The notes below the pieces were generated by a model. It saw only the letters and a program-made list of their open reading frames with translations, was not told the DNA's origin and did not search any database. 7,051 nucleotides of DNA from Oscillospiraceae bacterium (GTDB lineage: Bacteria; Bacillota; Clostridia; Oscillospirales; UBA929): positions 1 to 7,051 of the forward strand of contig JAIRML010000089.1 in NCBI GenBank assembly GCA_031258665.1, written 5' to 3'. Position 1 is the first letter of the stretch, and every line of letters starts with the position of its first letter. This document shows, one piece after another, positions 1 through 7,051 of this stretch. The translations under genes and the position numbers were made by a program.

Positions 1-3000
1 CTGCGACGCCGCGTCGTACCCCAGGTAGGTGACGCCTTCCGCCTCGGCGGCGGCCTGTGTGCCCTCCCGAACCAGCGCGGGGTCCCGGGTCGGGACAGAC
101 ACGGTGGCGCTGGTGTTGGCCGGCACGGTGAAGTCGTAGGTGAAGCCGCCGGTGTCCTGATCCCATGTCCAGGCGCTTTCGATGCGGCCCGACACGGAGT
201 CGTAGCGGCCGCGGGCGTAGGTGAGTGTCCCCCCGTACTGCGGATCCAGGACAAAGTGCCGGAACCCGGGCGCCGCCTCGTCGCGCCGGATGCCCAAGAC
301 GCCCGACATCATCCACTCGCCGACGGAACCGAAGGCGTAGTGGTTGAAGGAATTCATCCCCGCCGATCCGAAGCCGTTCGCGACGGTGTAGGAATTCCAG
401 CGCTCCCACGTGGTGGTGGCGCCCTGGTTGATGCTGTAGATCCAAGAGGGGTACTCCTCCTGCTCCAACAGCCGGAAGGCCGCCTCCGGCTGGCCGTTTT
501 GCGACAGCGCGGGCGTCAGGTAGCTGACGCCGATGAACCCGGAGGTCAGCTTCCACCCGTGGGCGCGGACATTTTCCATCAGCGTCTCGGCCAGGAAAGC
601 GTTGTCGGCCTCCTCGGAGAGTCCGAAATAGATGAGCATCGCGTATGGTGTCTGGCTGGTCGCCTTCAGCGTGCCGTCCGCGTTGCGGAACGCGGCCGTA
701 AAGGCGTTTACGATGTTCTGCGTGACGGCGTCGTATTGGTCCGCGACCTCCGTCTCACCGATGACACGGGCCATCTTGGCAAAAAGCTTGTTCGAATACG
801 CCGAAAACAGCGTGTTGGTCATGTCTTGGGGCGACCCCTCCACCGCGAGCCAGTCGCCGTAGTTGTTGTCGCGCCCGGTGTAACGGTTGCGGATGTAGCC
901 GCTGCTTCGCTCGGGCGCGTTGAGGAAGTCGCACCAAGCCTTCATCGAGTCGAAGCTGTCGCGGATGATCTGCTCGTCGCCGTATTGCTGATACATCTGC
1001 CACGGGACGATGACAGCCCCGTCGCCCCAGGCATTCGACCACTGCGTAAAGCCGGATGTGCGCACGGCCGGGATCAACACGGGCACCAACCCCTTGTGGG
1101 CCCCTTCCGTCTCCTCGTTCATCTGGTAGGCGCGCAGGTCACGCAGCCACTTGGCGTAGAACCGGTCGGAATTGGCCAGGTAGACGCCCGTGCCGGCAAA
1201 GATCTGGGTGTCGCCGGTGTAGCCCAAGCGCTCGTCGCGGTTCGGGCAGTCGGTGGGGATGGAGACGAAGTTGCCGCGCATGCCCCAGACGATATTTGCG
1301 TAGAGCTGGTTTACCTTGGGGTTGGATGTCTCAAACGCACTGGTCAGCGTGTTGTCGGAACTGATGGCAATGGCCGTGACGTCCTCCGGCGGGATGGCCT
1401 CGTCCACACCGGTGATCTCGATGTACCGAAACCCGTGGAAGGTAAAACGCGGCGTGTAGGTCTCACCCGCCGGGTCACCCTTTAAGATGTAGTAGTCGAA
1501 AGCGACCGGCACCTGCTGGTCGCGCAGGTTGGCCCGGTAGATGGTGCCGACAGGGCCGTCACCGCCCTTCACAGCCGCCTCTCCGGGATTTTTGTAGGCG
1601 GTGGAGGTGTTCAGCATCTCGCCGTGCCGGATCGTGATCCGGGTGCCCGCGGCGCCCTTCACTTTGATGGTGACAAACCCGGCGATATTTTGACCGAAGT
1701 CGTAGGTGTATTGGCCGGGGACGGGTTCGGTCAGAACAGGCGTTTCAAACCGCTCCACCTCGCGCACGGGCGGCCCGATCTGCGGCACGATGTCCACCGT
1801 GGCGGGCAGCGGCGCATGGATCCCGGCGGGCGCCCAGCCGGCCGCGTCGTACCCGGCCGTGTCCCAGCCGGCGCAGTCGTAGCGCGCGTCGTATGTCTCC
1901 CCCGCGTAGTTTTCGGCGTACAGGATCGGCCCGGGGTGGTATTGCCAGCTCTCGTCGGTCACAACGGTCTGTACCGTGCCGTCCTCGTAGGTGACGATCA
2001 GTTTACCCAGCAGCGACTGGGTGTTTCCGTACATGTTGTAGCCATAGAGCTGGTGCGGGCCGGAATACCAACCCATACCCAGCATGCCGCCGATGGCGTT
2101 GCCGCCGGGCCTCAGCATGTCGGTGACATCGTAGGTCTGGTACATGATGGTGTAGTAGTAGTCCGTCCAGCCGGGCGCCAAGTAGACATCGCCCACCTTC
2201 TCCCCGTTGAGCGAGAACTCATAGTACCCCCGGGCCGTGGCGTAGAGGCGGGCGCTCCTTACGGGTTTGTCCACGGTGAACTCCTTGCGGAACAGGGGCT
2301 CTCCGCCCTCCGGGTCCACGATGTTGTGGCTGCCCGTAAAGGTCTCTCCGCCCACGCGGTAGACGCCGCTCTGTGCCGTGCCGTGGGTGCCGAACATCCC
2401 GGTGGGGGCGCTGTCGAATGTCTCCACATAGAGGAGCCGGCTGTCGCCGCCGGTGTTGTCCCAAATCGCAATGTTGTCATACTCGGTGGTCTCTTCGTTG
2501 TTGCTGTCGTGGATCTGGCGAAATCCAATTTTTCCCAATTTCCAGCTGCCGGCGACGCTTCTTCTGTCGTCGATGACCGTCAGCGCCCCATCCACCGGTC
2601 CCACGGAGGTGGTGATCACGGCGCCGTTCTGGCCCTCACTCACAACGATCCGGCAGCGGTACCAGGCGTGTTTGCCCTCCTCGTTGTCGGGGATCACCTG
2701 GTCGATCTTGATCTCCGCCAGCGAGGCGCCGCCCGGGTTCCAGCGGTGGGGGCGGAAATAGGGCGTGCCGCCGTAGGGGCGCTCTTTCGCGTTGATGTTG
2801 AACTGCCACATAAGGTAGTTGTTTCCGGTTGAGGCAAAGATCAGGCCGCCGCCGTCCTTGATCATCCGGAAATCGTACTCGATCGTGTAATCCGCGACGT
2901 CTGGGTTTGCGGCGGGCTTCGTGAGCCAGAGGGCGCCGTCCCACGCGTCGATCTTGGGGTTCATGAGACCCGTCTCAAACCAGGCCGTTTCGCTGACGGC

Positions 3001-3432
3001 GGTCCCGATGTTCGTCTGCGCGGTCACGCGCCAGTAGTACCGCGTGGCGGGTTCCAGGTCCGCGCCGCCGTAAGGGATGTTCAATGTGTTGTCGGAGACC
3101 TCGTCCGCCGCCCACACGACGGCGCCGTCGGGCGCGCCCTTTGTCACTGTAATCTGATACCGCTGCTGTTTGACGCCCCGGGCATCGGAGGCCAGCGCCC
3201 AGCCCAGGCGGGGGCGGGTCTCATCCAGTCCCAGCGGGTTCGTCTCGTACTCCGTCTGGAGTTCCGTCACACGCACCGCCGCCGTGAGAGCCCCGGCGGT
3301 ACCCAGGGTAACTCCGGCCGGCAACAGAGCGATCAGCCACACCAGCGCCAGCGCCAAAGCCCGCGCGGCCCGCCATAGGCCCGGCCGTCCTCTTCCCTTT
3401 TTCCCCGCATTAGCTGCCTGTGTCCGTTTCAT
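1..3432 (-). CDS. Secreted GH78 alpha-L-rhamnosidase with inserted LamG-like module (3' end outside window)
   Basis: Predicted to release terminal alpha-L-rhamnose by inversion, outside the cell. My reading of the minus strand gives 1144 uninterrupted codons from ATG 3432 to the left edge, with no stop in view. Domains by residue: signal peptide 1-51; rhamnosidase N-terminal Ig/FnIII-like domain about 52-156 (family pattern NPLGLDETRPRLGW, ending FETGL); LamG-like insert about 175-342; Bac_rhamnosid_N-type domain about 381-550 (GETYDAR); beta-domain about 555-690 (YDFGQNIAGF); (alpha/alpha)6 barrel about 693-1045; start of C-terminal beta-domain about 1050 onward. The acid-loop motif DCPNRDERLGYTGD begins at D728, making E734 the likely general acid. 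E1010 in TTTWERWNS is the likely general base. AWGDG (D804) and GDW (W861) are further active-site-type motifs. The start is secure: it has a Shine-Dalgarno match, and an in-frame TGA at 3457-3459 blocks extension. It is longer than usual GH78 enzymes (about 900-1050 residues) because of the insert. Family is near certain; exact substrate unknown. Confidence 0.95.
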   Translation of the reverse strand, partial: MKRTQAANAGKKGRGRPGLWRAARALALALVWLIALLPAGVTLGTAGALTAAVRVTELQTEYETNPLGLDETRPRLGWALASDARGVKQQRYQITVTKGAPDGAVVWAADEVSDNTLNIPYGGADLEPATRYYWRVTAQTNIGTAVSETAWFETGLMNPKIDAWDGALWLTKPAANPDVADYTIEYDFRMIKDGGGLIFASTGNNYLMWQFNINAKERPYGGTPYFRPHRWNPGGASLAEIKIDQVIPDNEEGKHAWYRCRIVVSEGQNGAVITTSVGPVDGALTVIDDRRSVAGSWKLGKIGFRQIHDSNNEETTEYDNIAIWDNTGGDSRLLYVETFDSAPTGMFGTHGTAQSGVYRVGGETFTGSHNIVDPEGGEPLFRKEFTVDKPVRSARLYATARGYYEFSLNGEKVGDVYLAPGWTDYYYTIMYQTYDVTDMLRPGGNAIGGMLGMGWYSGPHQLYGYNMYGNTQSLLGKLIVTYEDGTVQTVVTDESWQYHPGPILYAENYAGETYDARYDCAGWDTAGYDAAGWAPAGIHAPLPATVDIVPQIGPPVREVERFETPVLTEPVPGQYTYDFGQNIAGFVTIKVKGAAGTRITIRHGEMLNTSTAYKNPGEAAVKGGDGPVGTIYRANLRDQQVPVAFDYYILKGDPAGETYTPRFTFHGFRYIEITGVDEAIPPEDVTAIAISSDNTLTSAFETSNPKVNQLYANIVWGMRGNFVSIPTDCPNRDERLGYTGDTQIFAGTGVYLANSDRFYAKWLRDLRAYQMNEETEGAHKGLVPVLIPAVRTSGFTQWSNAWGDGAVIVPWQMYQQYGDEQIIRDSFDSMKAWCDFLNAPERSSGYIRNRYTGRDNNYGDWLAVEGSPQDMTNTLFSAYSNKLFAKMARVIGETEVADQYDAVTQNIVNAFTAAFRNADGTLKATSQTPYAMLIYFGLSEEADNAFLAETLMENVRAHGWKLTSGFIGVSYLTPALSQNGQPEAAFRLLEQEEYPSWIYSINQGATTTWERWNSYTVANGFGSAGMNSFNHYAFGSVGEWMMSGVLGIRRDEAAPGFRHFVLDPQYGGTLTYARGRYDSVSGRIESAWTWDQDTGGFTYDFTVPANTSATVSVPTRDPALVREGTQAAAEAEGVTYLGYDAASQ
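2407..2910 (-). other. LamG/concanavalin-like module inserted in the left-hand GH78 enzyme
   Basis: Residues about 175-342 lie between the N-terminal Ig-like domain and the rhamnosidase N domain and are not part of the minimal GH78 fold. The segment opens DYTIEYDF, has the mid-strand pattern YLMWQF, and closes with GKIGFRQ, then DNIAIWD, and finally YVETFDS. This is the pattern of concanavalin-like jelly-roll domains (LamG or the related DUF1080/keto-disaccharide hydrolase fold). A sugar-binding or structural role is likely, but ligand-binding residues cannot be assigned from sequence alone. Confidence 0.7.
3280..3432 (-). other. Signal peptide of the left-hand GH78 enzyme
   Basis: Residues 1-24 form a long basic n-region (K2, R3, K11, K12, R14, R16, R21, R24). 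It is followed by a hydrophobic core, residues 25-44, reading ALALALVWLIALLPAGVTLG. Small residues then give plausible signal peptidase I sites after A48 (TAGA) or A51 (LTA). There is no lipobox cysteine, so it is not a lipoprotein. There is no twin-arginine motif, so Sec export is expected. The exact cleavage site is uncertain by a few residues. Confidence 0.85.
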
Positions 3433-3452
3433 GGCAAATATCCCCTTCCCTT
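3433..3452 (-). promoter_or_regulatory. Ribosome binding site of the left-hand GH78 gene
   Basis: Read on the minus strand, the bases before ATG 3432 are AAGGGAAGGGG followed by nine bases (ATATTTGCC). The AAGGGG core (3442-3447) is a good Shine-Dalgarno match at a normal distance. It supports ATG 3432 over any other start. Confidence 0.8.
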
Positions 3453-3484
3453 GAAATCATATGTCTGACCTGTAGTCACACAGT
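3433..3484 (-). other. 52-base intergenic gap, probable operon junction
   Basis: This gap separates the TGA of the upstream GH78 gene from the ATG of the downstream one. It holds the ribosome binding site, but no stem-loop followed by a T-run and no convincing promoter pair. Same strand, short spacing and related function suggest co-transcription of the two genes. That is inference, since the sequence only shows absence of obvious separators. Confidence 0.65.
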
Positions 3485-6400
3485 TCACGCCACGCTCACT
3501 GTGACAAGGTGGGCAGCGCCGCCGAATTCCTCCGCCACGCGCACCATGACGAGCGCCGTACCGGCCTTCTTGCCGGTGACCGTCCAGGCGCCGCCCGCCT
3601 GCTCCACCGCCGCGACGGCGGGGTTCGAGGACATCACGGCGTACGCCCCCTCCGGCAAGTCCTCCACATCCAGGTTCAGCGGCGCCTTCCCCTTGATGCG
3701 CAGGGAGATGCGCGCCGACGAGTGCGCCCGCACCGCAGCCGGGACCGGCGCGGACTTTGCGACGCCGCCCAGCGTCACGTGGTAATGATGTCCGCCCCGC
3801 CACGGCAGGTCCTCCGTCACCGGAGCCGGCAGCGTGATGTCGAGCGCGCCGGTCTCATCCGCGGTGACAGCTGCGCTGTAGTCGTGGGCCTGCGCCGTCG
3901 GCACATAGTCACCGGCAGTCAGCAGCGCGAGGGTCGCTCCGGGCGCGAAGCCCTCCCCGGTCACCCGGACCGTCTTTTGCGCCCTGTCAAGATGAATCTC
4001 GAAGGCGCACTCGTCGTAGATCTGGATCCCATAGGTCCCGGAACCGAGCTCCACGGTGAGAAAACGGCCGTCGCTCACGGCGGGGGTCTTGACGCCGTTG
4101 ATCACGAGCGCCTCCCGCGCCGGGTCGTCGGTGGGGATCGAGACGCGCGCCCGGGCGTTGGCCGGGATCGTGATGTTCGCCGCGAACGCCGAGGGGACCG
4201 CCCCCGCGTCGAAAGAGGCGTAGATCGGTCCTTTGACCGAGGGGCTCTTGATCTCGGCCGTCCGCAGTTCAGCCCCCGGCTGGAGTTTGATCTGGAAGAG
4301 ATCGAAGCCCGGACTGAGCGGCTTGATGCCAAAGATGCCCTGGGTGATGAGCGCGCCCGGTGTGCCGCCCCAAGGGTGCGAATAAGTCATGTTGTTCTTT
4401 AGCTGCGGGCTCCAGGCCTCGGTGGTGATCGTGGCCTGCTGGGTCTCCAGCATCTGGGCCCAGGAGCGCACAACGGAGGGGTCATCCTCCAGCATAATCT
4501 CGCCGGCGAGGTCCCCCGCACCCGCGTCATAGAGGCCGCGCAGCACGAAGTACGCGCCGTACACACTCGTGCGGAGATACCCGCCGCGGTAAGCCCGGGC
4601 CGCCGCGGTGTCCTCGTTTTGCGCCTTGTAGGACCGCAGGAAGGCCACCATCTTGTCGGCCATGGCCTGGTCGGTGTAGACCCCGTAAGCCAGGGCGTAG
4701 GCCGTGGCGTGCTGGGCCGTGTGGGTCGTATGGCTGCCGTCTACGCGGCATGAATCCCAAAACGCGCCGGTCTCCGGGTTGTAGAGTTTTTCGATCAAGC
4801 TGGCCTTGATGGCGTCGGCCTTGTCCTGATACCAGGCGGCCTCATCCGCACGGCCGAGGAGCGCGGCGATCTTTGCCATGTCGCCGTAAGCGCCATAGGC
4901 CACGGCGTTGTAGACGGTGGTGAAAGAGCCCACCGTGGTGTTCAGCGCCTGCCGGGCGCCCGCGCCGTCGCGGATGTAATCGTCCTGCTCATCCGCCGGC
5001 CAGTCGACAATGGCGCCGCCGGACTGGGCCGAGCGATTGTCGCGGCAGAGGTTCACAGTCGTGTTGAAACCGGACTGGTAATTGACCTCTCCGCCGTAAG
5101 AGGTGGGCAGCTTGCGGTCCAGCAGCGCGTAATATTTCTCGATGTTTGCCCTGTCTCCGGTGTACAGGTAGTCCGCCCAGGCCATCTCAACGGAGAACAG
5201 CCGGTACTCCGGCGGCCAGGTGGGCCAATCCATCAGGTACTGGTTTGTGTGTCTGGCCAGGGCGTAGTTGTCCGAAAAGGCATAGCTGCCATATTGGTTT
5301 AAGATGAGGTCGCCCTCGTACGCCCGGCGCTCGCGGGAGTAGGAGTCCGTGTATTGGTCCTGGTTCGTGGCCTTGATGGAATATTTGACCAACTCCACCA
5401 GCCGGTTGAAAAACTCGTTGTCGCCGGAGCGGAGGTAGGAGGCGTCGTCGTCGAAGGCCTGGCGGACATGAAGGCCCGTCACCATGTCCGTCGTGATCTC
5501 GATGGGTGCGTCGACAAACTGGATCCACCGGTAGTTGTACATCAGCATCGAGGGCAGGACATTCAGCCCGGGGGCAATGGTCCACGTCATGTTGTAGTTG
5601 GGGTTGTCGCGCCAGCCGTCGTAGCGCACGGTGCCGACGGGCCCGCTTGTGGAACTGTCTGGGTTCGGGTCCGTGGCCTTGATCAGTGACTCGCCGGGCT
5701 GGACGACGAGGGTGAAGGGGCTGCCCGTTGTGTTGTCGATTGTGAGGCGGATGCCGCCCACGATGCCCTTGCCCAAATCCAGCACCTGGTATTCATGGCC
5801 GTCGGCGTTCACCACCGCGCGGCTCACGGCGGGCATGTCGAAGCGCAGGATGTTTTCGGCGGTGTACGGGGCCAAGATCCGCGAGGAGGCATCGATTGGC
5901 CCTTTGTCGCCCGGCACGCGCCAGGAGTCGTCTTCGACAAAGCCCACATCGTTCCAGCCGTCCGGATAGTAGAGTCCGTTCATCTCTTCGAGCGCCTGGG
6001 TCACATAGCCGCCGTTTGTAAAGGAACTGTTGTCGCCAAAGGCGCCGGTGCCGTCCTTGGCCCGCCACTGGGTCCTGTCGCGCGCGGAATTGACAAGTAC
6101 CTCTTTGGCGCCGTCCTCATAGAAGACCGTGAGCTGGAACAAGACGGACTTTCCGGAACGGGAATAATTGGAGGCGGCCATGACATTCTCGCCGGCCTGT
6201 AAAAGGTCTGTGACATCAAAACTGTTGTAATAATATAGGTTCGGCGCGGTGGTGTTGAGGCCGCCGCTCATGTTGTACTTGTGTACGCGGGCCGGGCCGA
6301 CGCCCACCGACCGACCGTTCATGTACAGGTCGTAGATGTAAGAGAGACTGTCGCCGCTGGTCCCGCTCTCCACCATGTACGCCCCGCCGCTGACAATGGC

Positions 6401-7051
6401 TTTGCGGATGTTCGCCGTACCGGCCAGCTGGAACGTGTGGCGCAGGAAGATGAAGTTGTTCTTTTCGGGGGGCGTCGTGCTGGGGTTTAACACAGCCCGG
6501 GACCCTGTCCCCACATTCAGCCGGCCGCTGCCGATCGTGCAGCTCGATCCGAACTGGTTGGGTACCGCGGCCGTGAAATCGTTTTCGTAGAGGATGCTGC
6601 CATCGACGCTGCTGCGGACCACGACGTTGTCCACATAGCCCCGCTCACTGTTGCCGGTGCGGTAGCCGACGCTGCCGGCCGCGACGCGCTGCGCCGCCGC
6701 CGTGTATGCGCGCTCGCCCGCCAGCGTGTAGTTGTCCTCCCCGTTGTCCGGCGTGTCGTCGACGTAGGCCGCGATGCGCACGGGGTCGGCGCCGGTCACC
6801 TGGATCTTGACCCGGACGGTCTTATTGGCCGCCAATGTCCCGGCGGGCAGGGAGATGGCCGACCCTTCGACGGCCATTGCGCTGTTGTTCCCCAGGTGCG
6901 GCACAACCGTGTTGTTGTCGGCGCGAAACTGCCACATATAGGCGTGGGTGTCGTCCGCGGCCCGGAAGTAGACGCCCAGCGCCACCGCCGTGATCGTGAT
7001 GTCCTGTTCGACCGTGTAGTCCGTCCACGACAGCGCCGGGTTGCTTACATC
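3485..7051 (-). CDS. GH78 alpha-L-rhamnosidase-like enzyme with LamG-like and Ig-like modules (5' end outside window)
   Basis: The frame is open from the right edge through 1188 codons to TGA at 3485-3487. A GTG at 6985 is in frame, but coding continues upstream of it (the segment SWTDYTVEQDITIT belongs to the same domain), so it is not the start. Numbering from the first visible codon: LamG-like module about 1-165; rhamnosidase N-type beta-domain about 200-380 (NSFDVTDLL); beta-domain about 390-530 (LDLGKGIVGG near D425); (alpha/alpha)6 barrel about 533-905; C-terminal beta-domain about 908-1010; two Ig-like beta-sandwiches 1015-1188. The acid loop reads D569-S-Y-S-R-E574-R-R-A-Y-E-G-D581, which fits the D-x3-R-E-x6-D spacing of Bacillus GL1 RhaB (D567, E572, D579). 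E574 is the likely general acid and E878 in TITTEAW the likely general base. DWP (D683) and SHPWGG (H892) are also typical. It is probably the upstream partner in an operon. The signal peptide, if present, lies outside the window. No LPXTG, dockerin or S-layer-homology motif is seen at the C-terminus. Substrate unknown. Confidence 0.94.
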   Translation of the reverse strand, partial: DVSNPALSWTDYTVEQDITITAVALGVYFRAADDTHAYMWQFRADNNTVVPHLGNNSAMAVEGSAISLPAGTLAANKTVRVKIQVTGADPVRIAAYVDDTPDNGEDNYTLAGERAYTAAAQRVAAGSVGYRTGNSERGYVDNVVVRSSVDGSILYENDFTAAVPNQFGSSCTIGSGRLNVGTGSRAVLNPSTTPPEKNNFIFLRHTFQLAGTANIRKAIVSGGAYMVESGTSGDSLSYIYDLYMNGRSVGVGPARVHKYNMSGGLNTTAPNLYYYNSFDVTDLLQAGENVMAASNYSRSGKSVLFQLTVFYEDGAKEVLVNSARDRTQWRAKDGTGAFGDNSSFTNGGYVTQALEEMNGLYYPDGWNDVGFVEDDSWRVPGDKGPIDASSRILAPYTAENILRFDMPAVSRAVVNADGHEYQVLDLGKGIVGGIRLTIDNTTGSPFTLVVQPGESLIKATDPNPDSSTSGPVGTVRYDGWRDNPNYNMTWTIAPGLNVLPSMLMYNYRWIQFVDAPIEITTDMVTGLHVRQAFDDDASYLRSGDNEFFNRLVELVKYSIKATNQDQYTDSYSRERRAYEGDLILNQYGSYAFSDNYALARHTNQYLMDWPTWPPEYRLFSVEMAWADYLYTGDRANIEKYYALLDRKLPTSYGGEVNYQSGFNTTVNLCRDNRSAQSGGAIVDWPADEQDDYIRDGAGARQALNTTVGSFTTVYNAVAYGAYGDMAKIAALLGRADEAAWYQDKADAIKASLIEKLYNPETGAFWDSCRVDGSHTTHTAQHATAYALAYGVYTDQAMADKMVAFLRSYKAQNEDTAAARAYRGGYLRTSVYGAYFVLRGLYDAGAGDLAGEIMLEDDPSVVRSWAQMLETQQATITTEAWSPQLKNNMTYSHPWGGTPGALITQGIFGIKPLSPGFDLFQIKLQPGAELRTAEIKSPSVKGPIYASFDAGAVPSAFAANITIPANARARVSIPTDDPAREALVINGVKTPAVSDGRFLTVELGSGTYGIQIYDECAFEIHLDRAQKTVRVTGEGFAPGATLALLTAGDYVPTAQAHDYSAAVTADETGALDITLPAPVTEDLPWRGGHHYHVTLGGVAKSAPVPAAVRAHSSARISLRIKGKAPLNLDVEDLPEGAYAVMSSNPAVAAVEQAGGAWTVTGKKAGTALVMVRVAEEFGGAAHLVTVSVA
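3488..4009 (-). other. C-terminal pair of Ig-like beta-sandwich domains of the right-hand GH78 enzyme
   Basis: After the GH78 C-terminal domain, residues about 1015-1100 look like a bacterial Ig or IPT/TIG-type sandwich (KTVRVTGEGFAPGATLALL). Residues about 1103-1188 resemble a Big_2-type domain, with the pattern SSNPAVAAVEQ followed by WTVTGKKAGTALVMVRV. Such domains commonly act as spacers or surface-association modules in extracellular enzymes. The protein ends directly after the last strand (VTVSVA), with no sorting signal or transmembrane helix. The Big_2-like call is fairly firm; the first domain is less certain. Confidence 0.65.
6560..7051 (-). other. LamG/concanavalin-like module at the visible start of the right-hand GH78 enzyme
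   Basis: Visible residues 1 to about 164 open with DYTVEQDI, continue GVYFRAADD and YMWQF, and end with GSVGYR, then DNVVV, and finally ILYENDF. The order and spacing match the module inside the neighbouring enzyme: 148 residues from D11 to F159 here, against 158 from D181 to F339 there. Its N-terminal edge may be just outside the window. Confidence 0.7.

Noticed and set aside
256..1485. Plus-strand open frame of 409 codons
   Set aside because: It lies fully antisense to the GH78 barrel, which has clear catalytic motifs. In GC-rich DNA with G/C third positions the opposite strand is often open. The translation is rich in Arg, Val, Gly and Asp with no recognisable domain, and no ribosome binding site was recognised.
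1624..2832. Plus-strand open frame of 402 codons
   Set aside because: It is antisense to the rhamnosidase N and LamG-like domains of the left-hand gene, has the same composition bias as the other antisense frame, and has no recognised family motif.
3456..3461. TATGAT on the minus strand in the intergenic gap, a possible -10 box for the left-hand gene
   Set aside because: No acceptable -35 hexamer lies 16-18 bases upstream: the best TTGACA-like match (GTGACT) is only about 12 bases away. A single hexamer match is expected by chance.
3465..3480. Short inverted repeat TGAC/GTCA in the gap, considered as a terminator or operator
   Set aside because: The arms are only four bases with a five-base loop, and there is no T-run downstream. 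Too weak to call.
3429..3803. Minus-strand open frame of 124 codons bridging the gene junction
   Set aside because: It is out of frame with both GH78 genes and is a Gly/Arg-rich translation of the Ig-like domain's DNA. It has no independent support.
3509..4402. Plus-strand open frame of 297 codons
   Set aside because: It is antisense to the C-terminal part of the right-hand GH78 gene. Its sequence is very Arg-rich with no domain, so it is a codon-bias shadow.
6985..6985. GTG as the start codon of the right-hand gene
   Set aside because: The frame stays open to the right edge, and the 22 extra residues complete the first strands of the LamG-like module. The gene simply continues beyond the window.

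Overview
The window is high in GC and is filled almost entirely by two large minus-strand genes. Both encode secreted or apparently secreted glycoside hydrolase family 78 (GH78) enzymes, that is, inverting alpha-L-rhamnosidases. The right-hand gene (3485-7051) is transcribed first and its 5' end lies beyond the right edge. The left-hand gene (1-3432) follows after 52 bases and its 3' end lies beyond the left edge. No RNA gene, insertion sequence, CRISPR array or terminator is visible.

The organism is most likely a carbohydrate-degrading Gram-positive bacterium, perhaps a high-GC clostridial or other gut- or soil-type Bacillota. This rests on a purine-rich Shine-Dalgarno sequence, a long basic signal peptide, large modular extracellular enzymes with LamG-like and bacterial Ig-like domains, and tandem GH78 paralogues. 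An actinobacterium cannot be excluded, and the assignment is inference only.

Layout: positions 1-3432 hold a GH78 enzyme with signal peptide, N-terminal Ig-like domain, an inserted concanavalin-type (LamG-like) module, rhamnosidase N domain, beta-domain, (alpha/alpha)6 catalytic barrel and the start of the C-terminal domain. Positions 3433-3484 are a short gap with the ribosome binding site. Positions 3485-7051 hold a second GH78 enzyme that enters the window inside a similar LamG-like module, continues through beta-domains, barrel and C-terminal domain, and ends in two Ig-like beta-sandwiches.

The two enzymes belong to different GH78 sub-types, judged by their acid-loop signatures (D-C-P-N-R-D-E-R against D-S-Y-S-R-E-R-R). 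They probably act together, outside the cell, to strip terminal rhamnose from different linkages or substrates such as rhamnogalacturonan side chains, plant glycosides or bacterial polysaccharides. The most notable point is that both carry a related LamG-like module in front of the rhamnosidase N domain.
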